From: Timema cristinae
Lineage: Eukaryota > Arthropoda > Insecta > Phasmatodea > Timematidae
Assembly (NCBI GenBank): GCA_039000515.1
Contig: JBCFYV010002255.1
Coordinates: 19,066,390-19,130,389, forward strand
Length of the DNA: 64,000 nucleotides
Direction of reading: 5' to 3'
Below the pieces are notes generated by a model that was given only the letters and a program-made list of their open reading frames with translations, was not told the origin of the DNA and searched no databases. A program made the position numbers and the translations under genes. The first letter of the stretch is position 1; the number at the start of each line of letters is the position of its first letter. Positions 23,172 through 34,535 of the stretch are shown piece by piece.

Positions 23172-23412
23172 TCACCACGTCTTACTACCTGTTCAGGTTA
23201 AACGCACACATGATAATTACTCCAATGAGGTAGGGATGAGGAAGGAAGCATTTTAGAGGTAATCTATCCGTATTTATATAAAAGAAGAGGTGAGAAACCA
23301 TTTAGGAAAAACCACCCTCAGTAGACCTGATCCAGGTTCAAACTCTGATATCCCCGTTATCAACAGACAGTCTTACATGAGAGTCACGCCTTTAGATTAA
23401 TCACCCATGGAA
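23172..23412 (-). mobile_element. SINE C copy
   Basis: Tail complement 'CACGTCTTACTACCTGTTCA', body and inverted head with 'TCCCCGTTATCAACAGACAG'. Confidence 0.75.
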
Positions 23413-23564
23413 AACTAACTCTAGTGCGCTCAGTCGGGATTCGAGCCTTGACCTCTCTGACAGCAGTAATTTGGTCCATCGAAATAATAACATAGTGCGT
23501 CTGGGATACATCAATCTATAGCTCAGTTTATAAAAATATTATTCAGTACCAATGATCCTGTTGG

Positions 23565-23832
23565 CTAGGGGACTCCCGAATGTACTAATAGTTCATCTTT
23601 TCCGTGGAGGCTCTTTCCATGTCCCGATGGTATGAGATGATAGTGATGGTGATAGTGTGAGAGTGTGGAGCCAGTGTAACCATTTAAACCTAACTTAAGC
23701 CTAATCAACCAAATCCTGGTGACCATTGGGATGATTCCCCTTTCAGGTGAAAAAAAACATGGTCCCAACCGGGAATCGAGCCTGGGACTCCTTGACTTGT
23801 AGTCTGCACTGACCACTACACCAAGGGGCCGT
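23565..23832 (-). mobile_element. SINE F copy
   Basis: The minus strand opens with a tRNA-like head (CCTTGGTGTAGTGGTCAGTG; box B GGCTCGATTCCC) and continues through a body with TTAGGCTTAAGTTAGGTTTA to (ATC)n-like sequence. It does not fold as an intact tRNA. Confidence 0.7.
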
Positions 23833-24400
23833 TTGGTTTGTCGAAAGCTTTGATGACTTAATGTGGATTTACATGTTCATTGAAAAACTAGCGCAGAACA
23901 GGCACGTGGTCACGTGACGTGTTCTAAACCAATCACAAGATTTCCGTTTAATCGGTGCGAGCTGTTCTGCTGAGGTTCAACTATTCTCAACTTTGTCCGC
24001 TCTGCTCTAAATGTTAGGTACAGGAGAACCAATCAAATTTCAGAACCAACCTTCTCAAATTAGTGGCTCATTTGTCAACGCATGTGCTCTACAGCCAGAA
24101 GAAGACAGACAGTTTCTTTGTGAGGAGATTTGAAATAACCCGTTAATGTAAAACGTGTTTTTTGATGTATTAGATTGTGCCACGACACAGCGTTATAATT
24201 TGAAAACATCCATCGGGAGAATAATCTAAAATATTGGTTTATCCACTAGGAAATAAATATGTTGATAATCAGCTGTTTTAAAGCGTTGCAGTGCATCATG
24301 GGTCAACGTAAAGTGTGTGAATTACTGCGCAGATTCTATTTTCTATTTTTCGGTGAGAGTGTGAATCAAGCTTTAGACGAGTGTATGTGGTACGCATATC
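23833..24400. other. Unique intronic segment with tandem E-boxes
   Basis: Two CACGTG sites three bases apart (23903 and 23911) sit in an imperfect palindrome bounded by AGAACA/TGTTCT at about 23896-23926. The two outer ends of the segment are weakly inverted, so a degraded DNA transposon is possible. Confidence 0.35.
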
Positions 24401-24719
24401 CCTAGGGGTAGGCCTACGCGATGTGCCATTGAGTTTTGTTAATACAAATTTTTTTGTTGCCGATAGTAAGTCTGATAAACAAACTAACGCAGATTATGAT
24501 ATGATAACATGCCATGGACATTTAACATCCTCCCTCCATTTAGACATTGTTTAGTTTACCACTAAAGCGTTATTATAATTAAGAACATTTTTTTAAAGAA
24601 AATTTGTAAGGGGGTACTTTATCTAGGCCATGGACATGAAAGTTGTACTCAAGTGTTGTAAGTTTGAAGAAACACTTCCTTAAGACCATTCGACCATCCA
24701 TGTAGAACTGTATGCTTCG

Positions 24720-25265
24720 TTTAACCTATTCCTATCTTTAGCTAGTCATATACACCTTATCCCTATCTTGAGCTAGTTCCATCCAGTCCACCTCATTAAC
24801 ACCTATCTCTATCTTGAGCTAGTTATATCCAGTCCACCTCATTACAACCTATCCCTGTCTTGAGCTAGTTCTATCCAGTCCACATTATTACACTATCACT
24901 ATCTGGAGCTAATTCTATCCAATCCCCCTCATTACTATCTATCCCTATCTTGAGCTAGTTCCATCCAGTCCACCTCATTACACCCTATCCCTATCTTGAG
25001 CTAGTTCCATCCAGTCCACCTCATTACAACCTATCTCTATCTTGAGCTAGTTATATCCAGTCCATCTCATTACACCCTATCCCTATCTTGAGCTAGTTAT
25101 ATCCAGTCCATCTCATTACACCCTATCCCTGTCTTGAGCTAATTCTATCCAGTCCACATTATTACACTATCACTATCTGGAGCTAATCCTATCCAATCCC
25201 CCTCATTACTATCTATCCCTATCTTGAGCTAGTTATATCCAGTCCCCTCCTTACACCTTATCTAT
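24720..25265 (-). repeat. LINE-derived minisatellite array 2, about 12 units of ~46 bp
   Basis: Same unit as array 1. A higher-order repeat of about 274 bp (six units) is visible: the variant block starting CACATTATTACACTATCACT recurs at 24881 and 25155. Confidence 0.92.
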
Positions 25266-25370
25266 TTCAGATACATTCTAATGTTATCCTTTCATCTGCG
25301 TATAGATCTTCCCAATGGTATCTTCCCACTTGGTTTGCAAGTTAATATCTTGAACGTACTTCTAGTTTCT
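25266..25370 (-). mobile_element. LINE family 1 fragment upstream of array 2
   Basis: The minus strand encodes K-x-x-G-K-x-P-L-G-R-x-I-R-R then K-D-N-I-R-M, matching the LINE C-terminus at 28.5 kb and continuous with the array. Confidence 0.8.
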
Positions 25371-26360
25371 TCCATTCATGCCGAGTGTATTTTCATTCCC
25401 TCAATATATGTATATGTGAAGAGAAAGAAATAGAAACCAGTTCAGAAAAAAAAAGAGCTTGGTTTGCATTGCAATTTATTATTATCATCATCAGAAACAC
25501 ACTGGAATAGTGGCATTGTAGATAAGAACACAACTGCTTCACAGAAAAGTTTTACTTTTACAAAGTTGGCTGAAAAGGTAGTCGGGGTATTATTTAGCAA
25601 GGTGTACAATAATTACCCAAAATTCTCCTTCTCTTACTAGCAAAAATAACACATGGGGTTTTGGATAGTTCAATAGTCCACAGCAGCGGTCGGGTAATCT
25701 AGGTACAGTGAATATTTCGAAGGAAGAAACTTATCTTACAATAAATACTATTATATCCACTTTTATATATTCATACGTAAAGTTATGTGACCTTCTTCAA
25801 ATTTCACTTTTATAGATCTTATCGATTCCTTAAAAATGATTCTAATACATTTATATTTTATAATTTAACTGGTATAAATAGTCTATATTTTATTTATAAG
25901 CCAACTCATATCATAAAATGAATAATAAACTTACTTAAATCTACAACAGACACAACATCCAGTCCCCCGGCTGTTAACTCATCACTGTGGTAGAGGAAAC
26001 CTACATGTCACTAATAGACTAATATATATTTCGTCCATGTCGAGAATCAAACATGGGAGACCTTACTTAGTAGTTTAACACGATAGTTAAGCTAATCTGT
26101 TGGAAAAAAGAACCAATAAAATAGTGAAATGTAATCGTTGTTGGTTGTAAAAGAATATGTTCTTGTTTTCTAAAAAAGAAAAAAAGGCCACTCATACGAA
26201 AACTGAACTTCATTAATCAATTTGTGGCACGAATTTGTATCCAAATAGCAAATAACTTAAAATACCTCGAAATCGATCAAAGAACCCTAGAATTGGAGTC
26301 GAATACCAACACACCGGAACGAGATTCCCCGTTAGATTCTCTCTGTACCCCTACGACTCC
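25371..26360. other. AT-rich intron, little recognised
   Basis: A minus-strand tRNA-like patch at about 26030-26100 (box-B complement GAGAATCAAAC). Nothing else. Confidence 0.4.
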
Positions 26361-26367
26361 CCCCCTG

Positions 26368-26605
26368 TTTTGCATACCTGTTCAGGTTATACACATATGT
26401 ACTAATTACTCTAGTGTGTTAGAAGAAGGTTTAATTTAAATGAAAAGCACCTTAATTTGCACGTGGAGTGAGAATGGAAAACCTTTTATGAAAAATCACT
26501 CTCAGTGTGCCTAACCAAGATCGAACCTTGATCTCTCCATCTTTAGCCGTCTAGTCTATTGCGAGACTAGTGCTTTAGACTATGCAACCACTGAAGCAGA
26601 TTCAC
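26368..26605 (-). mobile_element. SINE C copy
   Basis: Tail complement 'ATACCTGTTCAGGTTATACA', body, inverted head with 'GATCGAACCTTGATCTCTCC'. Confidence 0.75.
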
Positions 26606-26727
26606 TTGTATTACTTTTACGTGAACGTGGCTACATTTTATTTAATCCACCATCGGGAAAGAGGATGTTTTGTTCACAACTACTTATTTTATTTAAATTC
26701 ACAGCGGTGAGTACGTGGAGGGGGAAA

Positions 26728-26830
26728 GGCATCAGTCTAGTCTTGTCTGGTTTGTTTGATAGCGGGGATTTTAGAGCTTGAATCCCAGCCGGGTGTATTG
26801 AGATTGTATTTCCCTTAACGTTCTATCTAT
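26728..26830 (+). mobile_element. SINE C head fragment
   Basis: Contains 'CATCAGTCTAGTCTTG ... GCTTGAATCCCAGCCGGGTG' and breaks off into a (CTAT)n microsatellite. Confidence 0.4.
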
Positions 26831-26905
26831 CTATCTATCTAGCTAGCTATCCATCTATATCTAGCTCTATTAATTTATATTATATATTGAGAGAGAGAGA
26901 GAGAG
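26821..26905. repeat. (CTAT)n and (GA)n microsatellites
   Basis: CTAT units at about 26823-26850 and GAGAGA at about 26889-26905. Confidence 0.85.
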
Positions 26906-26969
26906 GGATAAATTGATATTGATCAAGTTTGATAAAGATAGGTACAGATTGAACATTGAGGAAAATACA

Positions 26970-27057
26970 GTCTTAGTCTGCTGGGATTCTAACTCTGAAA
27001 TCCCCAGTACCAGGCAAGGTTAGTCGGATGCCTTTCTTTACACGGACTCACCATTGT
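26970..27057 (-). mobile_element. SINE C head fragment
   Basis: 'GGGATTCTAACTCTGAAATC' plus a box-A-like complement; no body. Confidence 0.35.
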
Positions 27058-27292
27058 GAATTTGATTAAAATCGGTAGTTCAAACAAAACGTCCACTTTC
27101 TCGGTACATATTTAAATATGGCTACATTTCCTCTCAATTCTTCTTTCTTCAAGCCTAAATACGAAAGTGTATATTCTTGTCAGACTTAATAGCAACCTAT
27201 GTTAATGGTCTAAATTGACAATTAAATTGCTAATACCCTTTTATTGTGAATAACGCATGACAAGATAGTAAGTTAGTAAGATGTACACACTC

Positions 27293-27537
27293 TTCGGTGG
27301 TCACATGGTCTAAGGCGCAACTCTTGCGATAGACTAGACTGCCAATGATAAGAAGATCGAAGCTCTAATCTTGATCGAGTGTACTAAGGGTGATTTTTCA
27401 ACTATCCCTCCGCGCAAATGCGGGTACACTCCATCTAATTATAAGGATCCTTATCCTTAAGGACATTAAGGTGATTAGTTAATAAGCGTATAACTCTAAT
27501 GGGTAGTATGACGCAATGCTAAAAAAAAAAAAAAAAG
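27293..27537 (+). mobile_element. SINE C copy
   Basis: Head 'GGTGGTCACATGGTCTAAGG', body, and tail ending GTAGTATGACGCAATGCT plus poly-A. Confidence 0.78.
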
Positions 27538-27958
27538 CAAGATGCTGATGGTGGTGGAGTTTCTATTCAAGTTGCAGTGTCCAAAACAAATTAGCGCGTC
27601 GTTCGGCCTAGGTCGACCCGCCTGAGCGCACCTTAAAGTCCGCTGTGTGTGTATGTGTTTGCACGTGTGTATGTGTTCTTGTGTGTGTCATCCCCCACCA
27701 AAGTCTTGCACAAGACAAACCTCCTGAGTAGAGTCTGTATCGAAGGACGAGACCAGTCAAGTCTTATTAGGAAGCTTGTACCGCCCGGTGACGGTGACCC
27801 TAACATTACACAGGACCCACGCACTTAAGGGAACCCACGACAAGAGGTGGTACAGTCGGTTACAAGGAACATACAGAATTGGTAGTCACTCTTTAATTTG
27901 GGGAGTGTAGGGAACGCGAGTTAAGGGTAGAATTTTTTGCAGATTCTATATTAAAACT

Positions 27959-28192
27959 ACCCGCCTCGCTGGCGTAGCTGAGGACGGGGAGATCAAGGTT
28001 CGAATCTCGGTCGGGTGAACTGGGGTGGTTTTTCCTAAATGGTTTTCCACTCTCCCTTCACGTAAATGTGGTTTCACTTCCTCTAATTCAACCTTCCCAA
28101 TTCCTAATCCATTAGCATAATTAGTACTTAAAGCGTATAACCCGAACGGGTAGTAAGACGCGGTGCTAAAATAATAAGAATAAGAATAATAG
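27959..28192 (+). mobile_element. SINE A with internal deletion, 12-bp TSD
   Basis: Head and body are joined across a ~35-40 bp deletion between box A and box B (TGGCGTAG|CTGAGGACGG). Duplication TATATTAAAACT at 27947-27958 and 28193-28204. It may have lost a usable box A. Confidence 0.92.
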
Positions 28193-28362
28193 TATATTAA
28201 AACTTTTTTTGTGTCAAAATAATTATTCAGTACAAACATATAGTTTAATTTTCTTCACATAGTGACCTCACCAGTTATTGAATATCTCCCAAGGTTGTCC
28301 TGGAATTTAATAATAACCTTTCCTCTTCTATTAAAATCTTTCTTATCTAATGCCGCTATGCT

Positions 28363-28977
28363 ATGGAGAGTGGAGGAGGCTACATAATGATGAGCTGCAT
28401 ACCTTGTACTCATCACCAAACATTGTTAGGGTAGTAAAATCTCGCAGGTTACGGTGGGCAGGTCATGCAGCGTGAATGGAAGTATCTATAACCTTGTTCA
28501 ATGTACTGACTGGAAAGTCTAACAGGAAGAGACCATTGGGAAGACCTAGACGCAGATGAAAGATAAAATTTGGCTAGACCTGAGAGAGATAGGGTGTAAT
28601 GAGATATACTGGATAGTATTAGCTTAATATAGGAATAGGTGGCGTACTTATTTTAGTGAGGTAGTGAACTTTCGTGTTCCTAATGCAATAATAATAATAA
28701 TATTTAGCACCGCGTCTTACTACCCGTTCGGGTTATACGCTTTAAGTACTAATTACGCTAATGGATTAGGAATTGGGAAGGTTGAATTAGAGGAAGTGAA
28801 CCCGCATTTGCATGGAGGGAGAGTGGGAAACCATTTAGGAAAAACCACCCACAGTTCACCCGACCGAGATTCGAACCTCGATCTCCCTGTCCTCGGCAGT
28901 CGGGCTCAACACTACAAGCACGTTAGCCAACTACGCCACCGAGGCGGGTTCCTAATGCAATAAAGTAAGTTAGTAAG
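28363..28977 (+). mobile_element. LINE family 1, 5'-truncated 3' end with 15-bp TSD
   Basis: The duplication TAATGCCGCTATGCT lies at 28348-28362 and 28978-28992. The plus strand reads as a degraded reverse-transcriptase C-terminus: L-R-W-A-G-H-A-A, then P-L-G-R-P-R-R-R, I-G-C-N-E, R-N-R-W-R, and finally N-F-R-V-P-N-A-I. The 3' tail is GTAAGTTAGTAAG-like. The body is interrupted by SINE A at 28692-28947. Only about the last 110 residues of ORF2 remain. Confidence 0.9.
28692..28947 (-). mobile_element. SINE A nested in LINE, 16-bp TSD
   Basis: Full-length copy. Duplication GTTCCTAATGCAATAA at 28676-28691 and 28948-28963 lies in the last codons of the LINE ORF. Box B complement AGATTCGAACCTCGATC is visible. 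The perfect duplication marks a young insertion. Confidence 0.93.
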
Positions 28978-29339
28978 TAATGCCGCTATGCTCATGACAG
29001 ATATTCAACAACTGTTGAGGTCATCATGTGAAGAAAATTAAACTCTGTGTTTGTATTGAAGCAATGTTGATATTTAAACGGGAAAACACTGCCCTTAACT
29101 CGTGTTTCCAATACTCCCACCTTAAATGCTAATAGCCTGAATGGGTAGTAATACATAGTTAAAAAATTGCTACATTGTCAGGTGTATTGGACTATACGTT
29201 CGTGTCTCACTGATAAATTTATTTAATCCTGTTCACACAGTGATAAATTAACGTTATGGTGTATGGATATGAGGTTTGTTCTAGAATTAAGTCCCTGTTG
29301 GTAAAGCTGGGTTTGATTGATTTTTATATCATTAATATA

Positions 29340-29675
29340 TATGTATACTAGCTTTTACTCGTCACGGCTTCGACCGCAATAATTAATAAAATCATTAATT
29401 TTTAACTAAAATTTTTAAAAAATTGATAACTTAAATAAAATATATTTATTTTACTACGAAATATTATATATAATATATCTTATATACAAAAAGTTTAAAC
29501 ATTAGTATTGTAAAATTAATGTAAAATCAAATGTTGGGAATAGTCATATATGTTATTCCAGGACATACTCTACCAACGTACAAAGTTTCATTCGAATTCG
29601 TTCAGCAGTTTTGGCCCGATTGAGTAACAAACATCCAAACACACAAACTTTCGCATTTATAATATTAGTTTTATA
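29340..29675 (+). mobile_element. RTE-type retroelement 3'-end remnant
   Basis: Begins ATACTAGCTTTTACTCGTCA (compare the inverted copy ending at 63812) and ends with CATCCAAACACACAAACTTT ... TTATAATATTAGT, the 3' tail style of many arthropod RTE-like elements (from memory). Confidence 0.55.
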
Positions 29676-29967
29676 TATATATACATAGGCTCACGTTGGT
29701 GTTTTTATTTTTAAGTCAAATTTATTTCTGGCTTTTTATAGGCAAACGTTGGTGCATTTAATTAAATATCCTAATCTTCCTTTTTTTTTACTAAATTCAG
29801 ATAGTTTAAATGATCTTAATAATAATATGCACACTGATGTACCAACTCAAAGTACTTTAAAAACGAGAAGAAAAAAAAATTTCAATCGTATAACAAGGAA
29901 TTGTAATCTTCCTAATACCCAGATGGTACAAATCACAGGAGAAAAGAAGATTATTATTAATTTGTTC

Positions 29968-30179
29968 CATCCGTATCGATGGTCGATTGGGCTAAGGTAT
30001 CGCTTTGGTAGTATAGGTCTACTGGATTGCCAATGAAAGGTGCATAGGGGTTCGAATTCTTGTTGGGTGGTACTGAGGGTGTTTTTTTACTATTGTGTTT
30101 CCCACTCATCCTCCACGAAAATGCGGTTACATTTCCTATAAATTCTACCGTTCTTATATCTACTAAATTTGCGTAATTA

Positions 30180-30213
<34 letters not shown>

Positions 30214-30245
30214 TTATAACTCTAAACGGTAGTGAGCCAAGGTAA
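29968..30245 (+). mobile_element. SINE C, diverged, with (TA)n inside the tail
   Basis: Head 'CGATGGTCGATTGGGCTAAG', box B GGTTCGAATTCTTG, body. A (TA)n run at about 30181-30212 sits before the last tail block. Confidence 0.65.
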
Positions 30246-30251
30246 ACAAAT

Positions 30252-30556
30252 ATGTATTAAAATCCCGCTTTGCTCGTTGGGGGCTCCGCCCCCAAACCCC
30301 CAGTGGGTTTTCTTTGCCGGTGGATATAAACGAATGTAATTCCAGAGCCGTTTGTTGATAGGTCTTACCGTTTAGCCACAAGAGACCTCAAAGAAAGGTC
30401 CGCACCGACTTTTTAAAGTTTCTACGCCATTTTGAATTATTTTTTTCGGGGGTTAAATTTATTAACTTTTCCGAATTTTCCCGTCAGTTACAGGCTAGGA
30501 GCTATAAGTTTACCAAATTTCAAGTTTCTAGCTCATCTGTAAGTGGTTAAACATTG
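30252..30556 (+). mobile_element. Interspersed repeat K with GC hairpins
   Basis: Starts with CGCTTTGCTCGTTGGGGGCT (two small hairpins) and runs through GATAGGTCTTACCGTTTAGC and AATTTCAAGTTTCTAGCTCA. The reverse complement of 63000-63262 matches along its length. Class undetermined. Confidence 0.7.
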
Positions 30557-30887
30557 ATGTGAGTAAGTGAGCTGTGTGGATTTATAGTAGTACAATAATA
30601 TAGGTTCTACCTGGAATCAAAACAAAGCCCACAGACTTGTATTTGCTTGGATCCACAGTTTTCTTAATTACATTCCTCTCCAATTTATTTCGCGAAGTCT
30701 CCTTATATAAGGATTGTTCAAACAGGAATGGGTGGCTGTTGTAAGAAGAGAGAATATCTTTTAAAACTTTACGGCTACAATCCACTCAATATGGGTATGT
30801 CTCACCAATGGACCCCGGTCAGTCCTGTCTCGTCAAGGTCATTCCTCCACTTGATTTACATCTTTGGTGTAAATGACTTCTATCACC

Positions 30888-31140
30888 CGCTTCGATGGCC
30901 GCACGGTTTAAGGCGTCACTCTCACTTTAAACTAGACTGCCGATGACGGGTAAACTGAGGTTTGATCCCGGTCGGGTGTATTGAGGGTGGTTTTCCCCAA
31001 AATGTGTTCCCTCTCTCTCTCTCTAAACGCAAATGCGGATACACTTCCTCTCAAGTCTACCTTCCTCATACCTAACTCATTAGCTTAATGAGTACATATA
31101 CATATAACCTATACAGGTAGTAAGATGCGGTGCTAAAAAA
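30888..31140 (+). mobile_element. SINE C copy
   Basis: Head 'CGATGGCCGCACGGTTTAAG', box B 'GGTTTGATCCC', a CT microsatellite in the body, tail with poly-A. Confidence 0.82.
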
Positions 31141-31149
31141 ACTCCTATA

Positions 31150-31330
31150 TAATACCTTAGTTCATATGATAAGGCGTCCGCCTTCTTGATTTGGAGTTCC
31201 AGGTTTGATTCCCTGCAGAGTATAAAGGGTTGTCATTGGTAAAATTGGGACTGTTCCTTAAACCGTGATGAATTAACGTCCGGGCTACTTGGTTGTGTGT
31301 CTGTTCTATAAGTAAATTAGCTTGTAAGTT
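31150..31330 (+). mobile_element. SINE D1-like copy
   Basis: tRNA-like head (TATGATAAGGCGTCCGCC; box B AGGTTTGATTCCC) and body 'GTGATGAATTAACGTCCGGG'. Confidence 0.55.
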
Positions 31331-31365
31331 GTGTGCTTTACCACTCCAGTCCTCACTTCTGCCCC

Positions 31366-31615
31366 TGTGTTTTACTACCCGTCCGATTTATACGCAAAAT
31401 TGTAATCACAATATTGTAATAGGAATGAGAATTGAAGAATTTGAGATGATTTCAAACGAATTTATGTGAAGGTAGAGTGTGAAACCGTTTAGGCTAGAAA
31501 AAAACACCCTCGCTACATCTAAACTGAATTAGAACTACGATCTTCCTTGTCACCGGTAATCCACTTTAACACGAGAGCTACGCGTTAGACTATGCGACCA
31601 CTAATACGGGTTGTA
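31366..31615 (-). mobile_element. SINE C copy
   Basis: Tail complement 'TTTTACTACCCGTCCGATTT', body, inverted head. Confidence 0.75.
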
Positions 31616-31781
31616 CTTTTGAATTAATTTAAAGGTCTGGGGACTAGGTGTCGTGGCTTTTTTTGTTGATTTAATGTTGTTAGGACCACCAAGCTATACG
31701 ATTTGATTTCATATCACTTGATGTTGAAAAATCATATTTTTATTAGAAAAAAAAACTCATTTCAGCATAACAGGTCCAACT

Positions 31782-32013
31782 TACAGTAGCCCCATGACTT
31801 CTTTGGTGTTGAATGACATCTCACAGCTGACTTTTGACCGTCAACATTTAGGTATATACCTAAAGTTTTACTGTCAGAAGTGACAGCTACTAAATACATG
31901 TTTTTGCAGGTCATATGGTTCTGCGTAGAGATACATAATTTGGTCTGGTAACTTTTCAAAGCCGTCAGCTGTGAGCTGTCAGTTAGCACCAAAGAAGCCA
32001 TGGAGCTACTGTA
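31782..32013. mobile_element. Short foldback (MITE-like) element
   Basis: TACAGTAGCCCCATGACTTC at the left matches GAAGCCATGGAGCTACTGTA at the right in inverted orientation; arms extend about 55 bp through CTCACAGCTGAC/GTCAGCTGTGAG. The 79-codon minus-strand ORF is a by-product of the inverted repeat. Confidence 0.72.
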
Positions 32014-34290
32014 GCTCCCGGCTCACGTGAGGTATGGGAGTAAAAGGAAAAACAAAAGAACTACGATATGACACAAATATGTGCAGAGCATTCATATTTG
32101 AATTAGTACTCGACATTTTCCGCGGTGACAATGGGGGACAAAGTGACATAGTTTCTTGTTAGAAACTACAGCATGTCCTTGTTATGACAGAATTAAGATT
32201 TGTGCACAGTGCTAATCCATTAAGCCTTTCTAAAATATTCAAAAACGGCCTTTTCAATACGGGTTTTTTCCTAATATAATTTAATATATCAACAATGTTC
32301 AGGATTAGGAACTTCTATTAATTCTTTATCTTCATTAATGTTTCATCAGAAATGATCCACGTGCAATTGTGTTGGTGTAAATTTACGATTTATAGTCGAC
32401 TGTTATCACATAGTTGACTGATATGTGATATACACTCTTAATCGTCAATGATAAAAAGAATTTTGTTTAATGATTTTGCAATAAGGACACATTTTCTTTG
32501 ATTGCTTCATAAGAATTTATTGTGGTTTTTAATCAAGCATGACCTAGTCTGACAACGAATTCATAAAGAGAAGACTTAGGAAATCTAGGAAACTTATTCT
32601 ATACGCATATATAAACAGCGATAAAAAAAACGATAAAAGGTCAAAGAAAACCCTTTAATTTATTACTTCTTAGAGTCAACTCGCTTTACGCTCAGAACTT
32701 TTTTACCACTAACTTTACCGAGAAAATATATAAACAGATTTTTTCATACCTTCAACCGAATATAACGTGATCTTCTAATAGATATATTTATATGTTAAGG
32801 CGGAATGGCTCTTTGATTAAATAAAATATAAAAAAAAAGATTAATTATACAGTCCAATTGTTATAGGAATGGCCTTATCTGAAAAATAGAAACATTAATA
32901 AATATACATTCATAAACTCATACGTCATCTGCAGCTGTCCCTTTGATAGATATTATCAATGCCTATAAAATAGCATTAATAATAAAGTAGAATGTATTTA
33001 ATCCAACTCGCAAAAACTTGTATTTTCTTAAAGCATCTTTACTATAAAAATTGAACTGTAACACAAGTAAAATTTTGTCTACTTGAATTAGGTCTACTCA
33101 TTGTTGGCTGAGTGTTAAGAAATAGTTTCATAGCCTCAATTGGGCCAAATAAAATTCAAATTCTATTCTTGAATGGTTTTTCATAATTTTATTGACGATT
33201 TAGATTTAAAATAAGAATAAATTAACGCAAATACTTTTGGATAAATTAATAATTTAATTCAACATGGATTTTTTTTTTAGAAAGAAATAGTAAATTATAA
33301 TTATAATCAAGGCCGTAGCCAGGGGTTTTGGGGGTTCGTCCCCCCTAACGCCCGAAATTTGACAACTGCCTTATTTACGGTCTTAACAAACCCAGAAAAT
33401 ACAAGCATATAGGTATGCTAATATTTAAGTAGGGGCCTACATTTTCAAAAATAATTTGTGATTTTGTTCATCACTCAGACAACAAAGCTGTTTATCTCGT
33501 GACGAAATATTGACAAAGGAAAAAGTATTAGTGAATGTGAGGAAAACTGTGAAGGCGGGTAGATCTTTGAGATTAGGAAACAAAATGCGGATAGCCTTGG
33601 TGAACAATAATATCCGGTTATAATAAAAGGGAAGGAGGAATATTCATTTACTCAATTCTAAAACTAACACAACAATAACACCCTTAAAAAATGTATTTAA
33701 TACTTTTTGGAAGAAAACCAATATAATTTCAAAGTTATACATTTTGCGTATCATTTGAAAATTTAACCCGGTATCCTTAGTTCAACCTACAAACGTGCAG
33801 ATGTTGGGTCATAATTGATCTAAGTTGATACAAATAAGTCTTTAAAACTTATTCTAGCAAAAAAAAAAAAAAGATTGTTTAAAGATTACCCAAGAAAGTA
33901 CTAGCTAGTGCAACTTTTTGACTGGTGTGCCACGTAAGGTCAGCTGCAAGAGTTTAGGGTAGTATAAAAAACGAAGCGAAAAAAATTATTATTTTTTAAA
34001 ATCCATGATCAACATTATTTTTAAAAAAATAACAATACAATAATTATTTAGAATTCTAGCTATACTAGTTGTTTATAATGAAAATTTTCTTTGAAAAACT
34101 GATGGTGTGCATTAACAATTTTATCACCTTTGTCAGTGTGCCGTGAGTTGAAAAAGGTTGACCTGACCATCACTACTCGGGTCAAAATAAGTGAGGTTTA
34201 ACCAGAATATATAACATTAGGAAGGAAAAACTCGATTTGAATCGGATTATAAACTATCCATCCATCGCCATTTTTCTTAAAATATGGGGG
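32014..34290. other. AT-rich intron with minor repeat relics
   Basis: Holds repeat H (listed separately), a short GGGGG-rich transposon-end-like patch at about 33312-33362, and weak hAT-end-like sequence near 33920 and 34135. Otherwise nothing recognised. Confidence 0.4.
32850..32975 (-). repeat. Interspersed repeat H
   Basis: ACAGTCCAATTGTTATAGGA ... CATCTGCAGCTGTCCCTTTG ATAGATATTATCAAT in minus orientation. Confidence 0.6.
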
Positions 34291-34299
34291 CCTTACCTG

Positions 34300-34535
34300 C
34301 TTTGGTGACCTCATGGTATAACGCGCTACTCTCACAGTAGACTAGACTGCCTATGACGGGAAGATCAAGGTTTGAATCTCGGTCGGGGGTACCAAAGATG
34401 GTTTAAAAAATCCACTTTCACTCCACGTAAATATGAGTACAATTCCTCTAAATATAACCTTCCTAATCCCTAAAACCCCTAGAATAATTATTACATAAGC
34501 GTATAACCCGAAGGGGTAGTAAGACATGGTGCTAT
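34300..34535 (+). mobile_element. SINE C copy
   Basis: Head 'GGTGACCTCATGGTATAACG', box B GGTTTGAATCTC, body, tail 'AACCCGAAGGGGTAGTAAGA'. Confidence 0.82.

Larger units (their letters stand above)
27897..29121. mobile_element. Foldback element P, copy 2, with nested insertions
   Basis: TTAA lies at 27893-27896 and 29122-29125. P sequence occupies 27897-27946, 28205-28347 and 28993-29121. It is broken by SINE A (27959-28192) and by a LINE fragment (28363-28977) that itself carries another SINE A. Three separate TSD pairs support this order. Confidence 0.88.

Noticed and set aside
27946..28239. Minus-strand 97-codon ORF with a recognisable peptide
   Set aside because: It is the antisense translation of SINE A and recurs at every A copy. 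Such peptides are often wrongly annotated as proteins.
31762..32001. 79-codon minus-strand ORF
   Set aside because: Lies almost exactly on a foldback element with inverted arms; no homology recognised.
33312..33362. Transposon end with G-rich/C-rich blocks
   Set aside because: Too short to classify; no partner end found nearby.
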